Position numbers and translations under genes: made by a program
Part shown: positions 43,842 to 51,608 of the stretch, piece after piece
Layout of the letters: every line of letters begins with the position of its first letter
Position numbering within the stretch: position 1 is the stretch's first letter
Notes under the pieces: model-generated
What the model saw: only the letters and a program-made list of their open reading frames with translations
Databases searched by the model: none
What the model was told of the DNA's origin: nothing
NCBI RefSeq assembly: GCF_041395345.1
Contig: NZ_JAWLAR010000004.1
Location: 1 to 64,000 of the forward strand
Direction: 5' to 3'
DNA: 64,000 nt
Source: Dokdonella sp041395345
GTDB taxonomy: Bacteria > Pseudomonadota > Gammaproteobacteria > Xanthomonadales > Rhodanobacteraceae

Positions 43842-45059
43842 TTACACTCGCTTGCGCCGAATAGCCGCTACGTTGCCGCCCACACGCAATGAGTCCAAGT
43901 AATCTGCCCATGCCTGCATCATGCTTCGACGCTCTGCCATGTACTGGGCTCGGTTGTAGGCTGCTCGCACCTTGTTGCGTTCGGCGTGGGCTAGCTGGCG
44001 TTCGATCACGTCGGGATTCCATCCCAATTCGTTCAGACGTGTCGATGCCATGGCGCGAAATCCGTGCCCCGTCATCGTATCGCGGTCGAATCCCATGCGT
44101 CGCAGCGCGGCGTTGATCGTATTGTTGCTCATGGGCTCGCCTGCCGTGCGGATGCCGGGAAACAGGTAGCGCCCTCGTCCCGTCAGTGGGTGCAGGTCGC
44201 GGAGTATCGCCATTGCCTGCGTTGACAGCGGGACGACATGAGCTTCGCGCATCTTCATCTTGTCCGCAGGTATTCGCCACTCGCCAGCGTCCAGGTCGAA
44301 TTCCGACCATTCGGCGCGACGCAATTCGCCCGGTCGCGCGAATACCAGTGGAGCCAGTCGCAGGGCGCAGCATGTCGGGAAGTGTCCGGCGTAGGCGTCC
44401 AACGCACGCAGCAAGTCTCCGACTTTTGCGGGATCAGTAATTGCTGCGTGAGACTTCGACACAATCGGGGCCAGTGCTCCGCGAAGGTCTGCAGAGGGGT
44501 CGCGCGTGGCCATGCCGTGCGCGATGGCATACCGGAATATCTGCCCCACTCTGGCTTTCAAGCGATGCGCGGTTTCGTTTGCTCCGCGCGATTCAATGCG
44601 CTTCAGGACCGCCAGCAACTCGGGCGGGTCTATTTCAGTCATGGGACGTGGACCCAGCCAAGGGAAGGCAAACAGTTCCAAGGTCCGCTCTGCCTTCTTG
44701 TGCGTGATCGGTGCCATCTTCCGCTTCTGGCTCGCCAGCCATTGGCGCGCGACCCCTTCGAACGTCGTTTCTGCCGACAGCAATCGCTTGTGCCGGGCTG
44801 CTCTGCGTTGCGTGGCCGGGTCTATTCCGTCGCGAAGGGCGCGGCGCGCGTCATCCTTGCGTTCGCGTGCTTCGGCAAGGGTGACTTCGGGAAAGACGCC
44901 GAAGGCCAGCCGTGTGTCCTTGCCAGCGTAGCGGTAACGCCAGCGCCAATAGCGCGATCCGTTCGGCATGATCTCCAGATACAGACCGGCACCGTCGGTG
45001 AGCTTGTAGGGCTTCGCGCGCGGCTTTGCGTTGCGTATCGCTGTCACGGTCAGCGGCAT
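43842..45059 (-). CDS. P4-type tyrosine integrase
   Basis: A 405-aa site-specific recombinase. The N-terminal arm-binding domain (ending near residue 85; GAGLYLEIMPNGSRYW) is the DUF4102 type of P4-like integrases. The catalytic domain shows Arg in RPGELRRAEW, the HGFR His-x-x-Arg box and a C-terminal Tyr in the segment KVRAAYNRAQY. Met 45059 (MPLTVTAIRNAKP) is the natural start; the open frame to 45119 overlaps less conserved sequence. It is transcribed away from the tRNA-Thr whose 3' end it uses as attachment site. Confidence 0.93.
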   Translation of the reverse strand: MPLTVTAIRNAKPRAKPYKLTDGAGLYLEIMPNGSRYWRWRYRYAGKDTRLAFGVFPEVTLAEARERKDDARRALRDGIDPATQRRAARHKRLLSAETTFEGVARQWLASQKRKMAPITHKKAERTLELFAFPWLGPRPMTEIDPPELLAVLKRIESRGANETAHRLKARVGQIFRYAIAHGMATRDPSADLRGALAPIVSKSHAAITDPAKVGDLLRALDAYAGHFPTCCALRLAPLVFARPGELRRAEWSEFDLDAGEWRIPADKMKMREAHVVPLSTQAMAILRDLHPLTGRGRYLFPGIRTAGEPMSNNTINAALRRMGFDRDTMTGHGFRAMASTRLNELGWNPDVIERQLAHAERNKVRAAYNRAQYMAERRSMMQAWADYLDSLRVGGNVAAIRRKRV

Positions 45060-45161
45060 GGGGCCATCTCGCTCTGACGTGGGGCCATATCGCCCACATT
45101 CCCCCGATGATGGCCCCACATCAGACTGGATGCAACGGGACTACTCGGGACAGCACGCAAC

Positions 45162-45186
45162 AAAAAACCCGCATTCTCAGCGGGTT
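45162..45186 (-). terminator. Rho-independent terminator of tRNA-Thr
   Basis: On the minus strand the sequence reads AACCCGC, a 7-nt loop, GCGGGTT and a T run, 45 nt downstream of the tRNA CCA end. It lies on the island side of the attachment core, so it was brought in by the island and replaces the resident terminator now at 33024-33048. Confidence 0.75.
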
Positions 45187-45231
45187 TCGGCGGGTCTTCG
45201 GGATTGTGAGGGATCTCTCGAAACCCCTGTA

Positions 45232-45307
45232 TGGTGCCGGCACCCGGATTCGAACTGGGGACCTACCGCTTACAAGGCGGTTGCTCTACCAACTGAGCTA
45301 TGCCGGC
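45232..45307 (-). tRNA. tRNA-Thr (anticodon UGU)
   Basis: A 76-nt cloverleaf including an encoded CCA end. Acceptor GCCGGCA pairs with TGCCGGC, the D-stem is GCTC/GAGC, the anticodon stem ACCGC/GCGGT holds loop CTTGTAA with anticodon TGT (Thr), and the T-arm has TTCGAAT. Its 3' end serves as the integration site of the island to its left. Confidence 0.97.
45238..45254. repeat. Right island attachment site (attR, in tRNA-Thr)
   Basis: The 17-bp core CGGCACCCGGATTCGAA, inside the T-arm and acceptor part of tRNA-Thr, is identical to 33096-33112. It is the junction that leaves the tRNA intact after insertion. Confidence 0.85.
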
Positions 45308-45390
45308 GTTGGGGGTGCGCATTCTAGAGGACAACCCGGCAAATACCAATGCGCAGGACCGGATGGTTTAGGCCGACTTTTCGATGCTGA

Positions 45391-46056
45391 TCAAAAACAG
45401 TCGATCGCGCGCTCTTCAAGACCGGTGGCATTGACCGCCAGGACACGCCAGTTGACGGGCTTGTCGGCGGATCGGGCGAAATCGATCCAGTAGACCGGCA
45501 GTTCCTCCGTACGCTGGATGAGTTGTGGGGCGAATCCCATGGCCTCGATATCAGCCTTGCGCCGCTCCGCATTGGCCTGCTCGCGAAACAGGCCCAGAGA
45601 AATCGTATTGAGCTGCTCACCCGCGGTCACTACGTAATAGTCGCGCACGCCCTTGGCAGACAGGGTCCGTGCGACTCCAAGGGCTTCCTCTCGCGATTTC
45701 ATCGCTTCGAGAAAGACCCAGTAGCCCCGGGATTGCGTCGCGCGCTCATCCCGGTACTGGATGCGCTTGACCACAGGCGTCATGGCACCGAGCGTGGCGC
45801 GCATGTCCGACTGCGTCTGGAAGGGGCCGATGGACACGCACACGTCGGTGCCGCTGGCCGTTGTCGGACCGGTTGCTACTGCTGTTGCCGCGGGCTGACC
45901 CCCGGCTGCATCGCGCTCGGAAAGCAGCACCAGTGCGGGGACGCCCGGGTCGCTTGGTGCAAACGGACTGGCTGCGGGTTGCGGAGCAAACGCGATCCAG
46001 CAAGCACCGCCAATGTTCAGCGCAAGCAGGAGCAGGAAAAGAACTCTGGGGAACAT
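45391..46056 (-). CDS. SPOR-domain membrane protein
   Basis: A 221-aa protein with one N-terminal membrane helix (residues 4-22), a Pro/Ala-rich linker, and a SPOR domain at about residues 72-152 (VCVSIGPFQTQSDM, GYWVFLE, GLFREQANAERRK). SPOR domains bind denuded peptidoglycan at the division site, so a periplasmic cell-wall role is likely. The gene is the last of a leftward group with coaX and birA, after a 219-bp gap. Confidence 0.85.
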   Translation of the reverse strand: MFPRVLFLLLLALNIGGACWIAFAPQPAASPFAPSDPGVPALVLLSERDAAGGQPAATAVATGPTTASGTDVCVSIGPFQTQSDMRATLGAMTPVVKRIQYRDERATQSRGYWVFLEAMKSREEALGVARTLSAKGVRDYYVVTAGEQLNTISLGLFREQANAERRKADIEAMGFAPQLIQRTEELPVYWIDFARSADKPVNWRVLAVNATGLEERAIDCF

Positions 46057-46275
46057 CCGATCTCGATGAAATTGGCGGAATGGAAGGTCTGGAGCACGAT
46101 TCTAGCCCCAACACCTACGTTGAATCGTCTGCCTGGCAGGCAGTTGTGCTCGTTCATGCAAGTTCGCGGCAAGACGCAACGGGCCGAAGCAGCGCAGTCT
46201 ACAGGGCGCCATTGATCCTCTGGAGGTCCATTCTGACACCGCATCGTGTCGCTGCAGCAGCGCTTCCGCAGCCGG

Positions 46276-47019
46276 CTAGCTGGATTCTTCCGCTGCCCAG
46301 AGCGCCAGACCCCGCAATACCAGATCCCGTCCACGCTCCACATCCGGCATAAGGGGCAGCCATTCATCGAGGCCGCCGCCGTCGCCGACCATCGCCACAT
46401 CGGTGTCGAGGCGCCTGGAAACCGTCTCGCGAAAGCGCTCTACAAGCGCCACTGCCGCCAGCAGGCAACCGGACCAGGCTGCATCTATCGTGTTGCTTGC
46501 GATGTCGACAAGGGTTCCCTGACTCTCGCCAACCTGGGCAGTGGCACGACCGAGCGACTGGCGCATCAGCATGGGCGACGGCGCAATCAGTCCTCCGAGA
46601 TGGTTTCCGTCCGCGGCTAACGCGTCGAGGGTCAACGCCGTTCCGCAGCTGATCAGGATTTGTGCGCGCGGCTTGTCCGCATGCAAGGCGGCGAGGGCAA
46701 GGAACCGGTCTACGCCCAGTCGAGCGGGGTCCGAACGATAAGCATTGGTGACGCCGAGCGCTGCCCGCGGACTACGCACGAAACTGGCCTCCTGGTTGAA
46801 CAGACTTTCGACCAGTGTGGCCAATTCCTGCTCCCGCTCGGGCTTGACCACGCTGGCCACGAGGATTTCCTGCGGACGCTGCAGGGCGCTCCAGTTCGCG
46901 CTGAGCGCCGTCTCCAGCGAGGTATCGGCATGTGCGAATACACCGCCCATTGAACGTTTTCCACCGGTCCAGATGGCCCATTTCAGGCGCGTGTTGCCGA
47001 AATCCACCAGCAGATTCAT
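46276..47019 (-). CDS. coaX: Type III pantothenate kinase
   Basis: A 247-aa enzyme catalysing the first step of coenzyme A synthesis, ATP-dependent phosphorylation of pantothenate. It has the ASKHA phosphate loop DFGNTRLKW at the N-terminus, the catalytic Asp in GVDRFLALA, and SCGTALTLD. The start overlaps the birA stop by 4 bp, the common birA-coaX arrangement of proteobacteria. Complete and unambiguous. Confidence 0.95.
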   Translation of the reverse strand: MNLLVDFGNTRLKWAIWTGGKRSMGGVFAHADTSLETALSANWSALQRPQEILVASVVKPEREQELATLVESLFNQEASFVRSPRAALGVTNAYRSDPARLGVDRFLALAALHADKPRAQILISCGTALTLDALAADGNHLGGLIAPSPMLMRQSLGRATAQVGESQGTLVDIASNTIDAAWSGCLLAAVALVERFRETVSRRLDTDVAMVGDGGGLDEWLPLMPDVERGRDLVLRGLALWAAEESS

Positions 47020-48011
47020 GGCTGGACTTCCGACCGGATTCGAATGCTCACCTCACCGCTGTCCACAACGAGCTCCCCGTTTGTCGTGCTGACGCGCAAG
47101 GCTCCGGAATCATCGACCCCGACAGCCACGCCTTCTCGAAATCCCCGAGCAGTCGACACGCGGACAGAGTGTCCGCGCAGCACATCGTACTGCGCAAACT
47201 CCTTCTTGAACGAGGAAAATGTCGTATTCCTGAACTGTTCAACGGCTTCCAGAACGCGAGCGAGCAGTCGTCCGGCCAGCGCGTTCCGTTCCGGAACGGA
47301 CTCACGTCGCGCCGAGGCCAGATCGATCCAGGCTTGATCGATGAATTCTTGAGCCGGTTCGCCAAGGCGCACATTGATACCGATACCGGCAATCGCATGG
47401 CAGGGCCCCAATGCATCGCCGCCCAGTTCGACCAGGATACCTGCCAGTTTTCGGCGACGAATCTGCACATCATTCGGCCACTTCAGACCTGCATCGACGT
47501 AGCCGAAGTCGCGCAGCGCCCGCACTACGCCTATCCCGACCACCAGGCTCAGCCCGGCCAGCGTCGACATGCTTCTTTCAAACTTCCATAGAATGGAAAA
47601 CGCCAACCCTCCCCCGAGCGGCGAATACCAGCTGCGGCCGCGTCGGCCGCGCCCACCGGTCTGAATCTCGGCGAAACACACTCTCGGCGACGCGCATTCC
47701 GCTGAGACGCGCCGGGCCAACTCGCTGCTGGTCGAGTCGATCTGCCAGCAGACATCGATGTCAGCTGCGTCGAGCGCAAGCTCGGCCGGAAGACCGGCTG
47801 CGATCAGCCGCGCATCGAGCTGCTCAACACGGGATTGCAACGCATAGCCCTTGCCTGTCTGGACTCCGATTGGAGCGCCGTGCGAGCGCAGGCTCTCGAT
47901 CTGCTTCCAGATGGCCGCACGAGTCACTCCGAACCGAGCCGCCAGGACACTGCCCGAGATTGTCTTGTCCACTTGCAACAGGGCCAGAAGCTGTTTCGCC
48001 TCGATGCTCAC
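47016..48011 (-). CDS. birA: Bifunctional biotin-protein ligase / biotin operon repressor
   Basis: A 331-aa protein. It has an N-terminal winged helix (RFGVTRAAIWKQIESLRSHG, residues 20-50), a catalytic domain with GGRGRRGRSW (biotinyl-AMP loop) and KWPNDV, and a C-terminal SH3-like domain. It attaches biotin to acetyl-CoA carboxylase BCCP and can repress biotin genes. GTG 48011 is chosen because it overlaps the plsY stop as GTGA; the much longer open frame runs into plsY and is not real. Confidence 0.93.
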   Translation of the reverse strand: MSIEAKQLLALLQVDKTISGSVLAARFGVTRAAIWKQIESLRSHGAPIGVQTGKGYALQSRVEQLDARLIAAGLPAELALDAADIDVCWQIDSTSSELARRVSAECASPRVCFAEIQTGGRGRRGRSWYSPLGGGLAFSILWKFERSMSTLAGLSLVVGIGVVRALRDFGYVDAGLKWPNDVQIRRRKLAGILVELGGDALGPCHAIAGIGINVRLGEPAQEFIDQAWIDLASARRESVPERNALAGRLLARVLEAVEQFRNTTFSSFKKEFAQYDVLRGHSVRVSTARGFREGVAVGVDDSGALRVSTTNGELVVDSGEVSIRIRSEVQP

Positions 48012-48646
48012 GAGCGGTCCTTGCGCTGACCCAGCTTTGGTTCTTCGTGGCGCAGCAGGCGCCCCAGATTGCTGCGATGCGTGTAAACGAGCAGTACGGC
48101 AATGCCCACCGCAAACGGCAGCAGCGCAGACGATCGGGAATACTCGAGCAGATCCCCGCCAACAACAAGGCAGGGAAAAGCCAGCGCCGCGCTGACTGTG
48201 GCAAGGCCGACGTAGCGCGTCACGCCAATGACGCCAAGCCAGACCACGAACAGCATCGCCGCGATCAGGGGTGCCACGACCAGGATCACGCCGACCGCCG
48301 TGCCGGCACCCTTGCCTCCGCGAAAACCGAAGAACACCGGCCAGCAATGACCGAGCACCGCAGCAAATCCGCACAGGGCGACTGCGCCATGCAGGCCGGT
48401 AGTCGGCAACTCCGCGTGTCCCGGCTGCCAGTAACCGAGCAAGGCCGCCAGCGCACCCTTGCCGACATCAATGACAACCACTGCCAGGGCAAACCTCCAG
48501 CCGGCAACGCGCAATGCGTTGGTTCCGCCGGCATTGCCGCTGCCATGCTGGCGTATATCCAGGCCACGCAAGCGACCCACCAGAAGACTTCCGGACAAGG
48601 AGCCAAGCAGGTAGGCAATCGCAATCTTGACTGCAAGTAGCAGCAT
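48008..48646 (-). CDS. plsY: Acyl-phosphate:glycerol-3-phosphate acyltransferase
   Basis: A 212-aa integral membrane enzyme with six or seven hydrophobic segments. The family blocks are GSGNAGGTN near residue 36, CWPVFFGFRGGKGAGT near residue 98, and THRSNLGRLL near the end. It acylates glycerol-3-phosphate with acyl phosphate, starting phospholipid synthesis. The start at Met 48646 has GGAG 7 nt upstream; the open frame reaches 48718 but overlaps the next gene's end. Its neighbour is a DAK2-DegV fusion, an enzyme type that can supply acyl phosphate. Confidence 0.93.
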   Translation of the reverse strand: MLLLAVKIAIAYLLGSLSGSLLVGRLRGLDIRQHGSGNAGGTNALRVAGWRFALAVVVIDVGKGALAALLGYWQPGHAELPTTGLHGAVALCGFAAVLGHCWPVFFGFRGGKGAGTAVGVILVVAPLIAAMLFVVWLGVIGVTRYVGLATVSAALAFPCLVVGGDLLEYSRSSALLPFAVGIAVLLVYTHRSNLGRLLRHEEPKLGQRKDRS

Positions 48647-48707
48647 ATCCGGACTCCAGGAAACGATTCCGGCCATCACTGCCGCCGGATGTGCCTGCAT
48701 GCTCTCA

Positions 48708-50516
48708 TCAACCCGCATCCTTGGGCATCAGGGAAAGCGCTATGGCGCCGGGGCCGGCATGCGCTCCGATCGCGCTCCCTGCATCCAGCAGAGGCGCACA
48801 CTCCACTCCGGGCAATTGTTCGAGCAGGGCATCGCGCACGCGTCGGCCCTGCTCGGGGTTGTCGCAATGCATGACCTGGGCGCGCCAACGACGGTTGCGA
48901 TCCGTCTTGCTCAAGACCCGGCGCACGAATCGCTCGGCCAGGCGTTTGCCGTGCAACGTGACGCCCGTGACATGCAACTTTCCGTCGCCGCCGCCGATGC
49001 GCACGATCGGCACCAGCCCGAGCCAGCGTGTAATCGGCAGGGCCCATGCCGGCACACGGCCGCCGCGGACGGCCGAACTCAAGTCGGTCAGGAATGCAAA
49101 CGTCGCGGTTTGCTCGCGCAACGTCTCGAGTTCGAGCGCAATGACCCGGGCGGCCACGCCGGCAAGCGCGCGTTCGGCCGCATACAGGGCGAGCAGGCCG
49201 TGCCCGCCGGAAACATTGGCGGAGTCGACGACGTGCACGCGCGGGCCATAGCCGGCGGCAGCCGATTCGCCCGCCTGCAAGGTGCCCGAAACGGCGCGCG
49301 AAACGCCAAGGTAAAGAACCTCCTCATGATGGCTGAGCAGGAATCCGAACAGACGGCGGAAATCTCCAGCGGGTGGCTGCGAGGTCCGGACCACGTGCTC
49401 GCTCGTGCGCAGCAGATCGTAGAACGCGTCGGGAGACAGCGACACCTTGTCCAGATAGTCCTCGGCCCCGACAGTGATGCGCACCGGCACCACCTGAATT
49501 GGCAAGGATTCAAGTGCTTCCGCCGGCAAGTCCGCAGCCGAGTCGATGACCACGACCGACTTGCCAAGCGTGTGAGCCGTACGTTGCTGTGCGTGCATGT
49601 CATCGGCCTTGCGTGCACGCACCTCGCCGAATTCCGAGAGCACTTCAAACAGCAGCGTCGGTTCGTTGACATGCATGTGCACACGCAGTTTTTCGCGGGT
49701 GCCCGCCATGACCAGGCTTGAGCCGCCGAGTGTGTCCAGCGCTGATCGGACCGCGGCGCGATCGATATCGCTGGCAGACAGCACGCACTCGGTACACCAG
49801 CGCTCGGCCGATTCGGCATGCGCGTCGGCAGCAACCACGACACCGGCCTCCCCGGAACCTGGCCGATCGACCTCGCTTGCCACAGACTTGCCATGGACGA
49901 TGAACTCGTTGATGCCCTCGAGCAGATGCAGGAATCCCTGAGCTCCGGCGTCCACGACACCGGCCTTGCGCAAGACCGCGAGCTGGTTTGGCGTATTCGC
50001 AAGCGCCTCCCGACTGGCGAAGAGCGCCTGCGCAAACGCCTGGCGAAGGTCCTCGACGCCGTGATCGCAGGCTTCGCGCAGAGACGTCGAAAAGGCGGAG
50101 ATCACCGACAGCATGGTGCCTTCGCGCGGCTCGGCGATCGCCTGGCGCGCCTGCTCGGAACTGAATGCCGCGGCGCTCGCCAGCTGGCTCAGCGCAAGGC
50201 GCCTGTGCCCGGCCAGCGATTCGCCGAGTCCCTGCAGGAATTGCGCAAGTATCGCGCCGGAATTGCCTCTCGCCGCGTCGATCGCTTCACTGGCCATGCG
50301 CTCGAAGACCGCCCCCGCGCTGGCTCGGGGCATGTCGCGCAGGGCGTCGCGCACGCTGCTCAGAGTGAATCCGAGATTGCTGCCGGTATCGCCATCGGGA
50401 ACCGGAAAGACATTGATCCGATTGAGCAGGTCACGCTCCGAGATGACCCGGCCCATGCCCGCGATCAGGGCACGTTTGACCGCAGGCCCATCGGTGTCCC
50501 CATGGATTTTCGACAT
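48708..50516 (-). CDS. DAK2-DegV fusion, probable fatty acid kinase
   Basis: A 602-aa soluble protein. The N-terminal half is a DAK2 kinase domain (NVFPVPDGDTGSNLG for ATP-Mg binding near residue 33, ARGNSGAILAQFLQG near residue 80). The C-terminal half (from about residue 320) is a DegV/FakB fatty-acid-binding domain (SVVVIDSAADLP, RTSQPP). In Firmicutes these are separate FakA and FakB proteins that phosphorylate exogenous fatty acids for PlsX/PlsY. Fusion plus the adjacent plsY supports the same role here. Met 50516 is the likely start, although the frame is open to 50804; no strong ribosome-binding site distinguishes them. Confidence 0.85.
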   Translation of the reverse strand: MSKIHGDTDGPAVKRALIAGMGRVISERDLLNRINVFPVPDGDTGSNLGFTLSSVRDALRDMPRASAGAVFERMASEAIDAARGNSGAILAQFLQGLGESLAGHRRLALSQLASAAAFSSEQARQAIAEPREGTMLSVISAFSTSLREACDHGVEDLRQAFAQALFASREALANTPNQLAVLRKAGVVDAGAQGFLHLLEGINEFIVHGKSVASEVDRPGSGEAGVVVAADAHAESAERWCTECVLSASDIDRAAVRSALDTLGGSSLVMAGTREKLRVHMHVNEPTLLFEVLSEFGEVRARKADDMHAQQRTAHTLGKSVVVIDSAADLPAEALESLPIQVVPVRITVGAEDYLDKVSLSPDAFYDLLRTSEHVVRTSQPPAGDFRRLFGFLLSHHEEVLYLGVSRAVSGTLQAGESAAAGYGPRVHVVDSANVSGGHGLLALYAAERALAGVAARVIALELETLREQTATFAFLTDLSSAVRGGRVPAWALPITRWLGLVPIVRIGGGDGKLHVTGVTLHGKRLAERFVRRVLSKTDRNRRWRAQVMHCDNPEQGRRVRDALLEQLPGVECAPLLDAGSAIGAHAGPGAIALSLMPKDAG

Positions 50517-51013
50517 TCTGTGCAGAGCGCTGACGATGACTGGACGCAGCAGTCTAACGAGGCTGGCGGCAACAGGTCGCGCTGCGCTGCAGCGCATGGA
50601 CACATCGCGAGCCGGGCTGTGCGGGTTTCCAATCCGGGCTTTGTCCGGCCGGGCCGAGAAATCCCCTTTTCGTTCATGGAACCACCACGAGCCTGCCAAC
50701 CTTGGGGATGCCGTCCTGGCGTCACCGAACTTCCGGCCCTGGGCGGGCTGACCGCGACCGGACGGGACACTGTCCGCGACTGTCCGCTGCTGTCCACTGG
50801 ACATGCTGCTGGAGCCCTGAATTTCCGCAAGTCATTGAAACAAAAATGGTTTGACCTCTGGCATGATTACTGCTGAGGATTCAGTGCACTATTGTGCATG
50901 AATCTTCCGGCAGCCTGCCGGCAAGCACGGCTGCTGGCGTCGATGCCGGGATCATGGGAGTATTCCAAGTCCCAGCGTAGCAGCAGTCCCGTGCAGCAAT
51001 CCGGAGACTTGTC
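50517..51013. other. Gap between DAK2-DegV gene and small secreted gene
   Basis: About 500 bp between divergent genes. No convincing gene. It may hold promoters for both sides. The part at 50900-51000 contains complementary segments (CTGCTGGCG at 50934 and CGTAGCAGCAG at 50977) that could fold as an RNA leader; I could not match it to a known riboswitch. Confidence 0.4.
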
Positions 51014-51361
51014 ATGAGAACGCGCTTCATCACTTTCATTCTGGCCTCACTGCCCTTGGCGTTCACCGCGCAGGCCGGCGAGATCTCGATGGATAGCGGC
51101 GCCTATGGCTCTGGCGCCAGGGGAGATTGTGCTTCAGCGCGATCCTTGCATTCCGAGGATCGTGATGCTGCGGACAACAATACGGATGTCCGTTATTCCG
51201 GCACGGCATCGGGAAGCGCTCGCCTCAAGGTTTCCGATGAAGCCGACGAGGCCTCCGAATCTGAATCTGCCGGTAGCAGCGCAACCGGAAAATCGATGTC
51301 AGTCCCGGTCAAATCACGCAGCACGCGCTGGCAATCGCTGGTGCCCGGCGCCATCAAATAG
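51014..51361 (+). CDS. Small secreted low-complexity protein
   Basis: A 115-aa protein with a signal peptide (cleavage after AQA, residue 21). The mature part is rich in Ser, Ala, Glu and Asp (DEADEASESESAG), with one Cys at residue 39 and a basic tail (KSRSTRWQSLVPG). GGAG lies 7 nt before the ATG. No domain is recognised; similar small acidic exported proteins occur in xanthomonads. Function unknown. Confidence 0.6.
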   Translation: MRTRFITFILASLPLAFTAQAGEISMDSGAYGSGARGDCASARSLHSEDRDAADNNTDVRYSGTASGSARLKVSDEADEASESESAGSSATGKSMSVPVKSRSTRWQSLVPGAIK

Positions 51362-51608
51362 CTGCGCGGCGAGAACCCCGCACGCTGTTGTCGCCGGGAT
51401 TCGCGATCAAGTCACCCGCACTCGCGGAATAACAGACAGACTGCGCGCGTCTGTCTTCCTGTCTGGCTCAGGCCGAGACGGCGGTTCCTGAATCGCCTCC
51501 TGCAGGCCGCTCAGCCCGCTTCCGCCGGGCATGGGCAGCGCAGCAGCCTTGTTGCAGAGTTTGGTCCAGCCCACTAGCCTAGCGGATTGTTGTTCCGGTT
51601 GGTCGCCA

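Larger units (their letters stand above)
33096..45254. mobile_element. Genomic island integrated at tRNA-Thr
   Basis: A segment of about 12.16 kb between 17-bp att repeats, with the integrase gene next to the intact tRNA, as usual for integrative islands. Cargo: a type III restriction-modification pair, an interrupted membrane-protein gene, a zinc-ribbon protein, a winged-helix Rep-like protein, an AlpA-type regulator and a hypothetical protein. No phage structural, lysis or conjugation genes are seen, so it is probably a mobilisable or satellite-like island rather than a prophage. Parts (33.3-33.65 and 36.1-36.6 kb) are visibly more AT-rich than the chromosome around them. Confidence 0.87.

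Noticed and set aside
33096..45254. Prophage interpretation of the island
   Set aside because: No capsid, tail, terminase, lysis or phage replication genes are present; only an integrase module and cargo.
50900..51013. Possible riboswitch leader before the small secreted gene
   Set aside because: Complementary segments exist, but I could not match any conserved riboswitch core.
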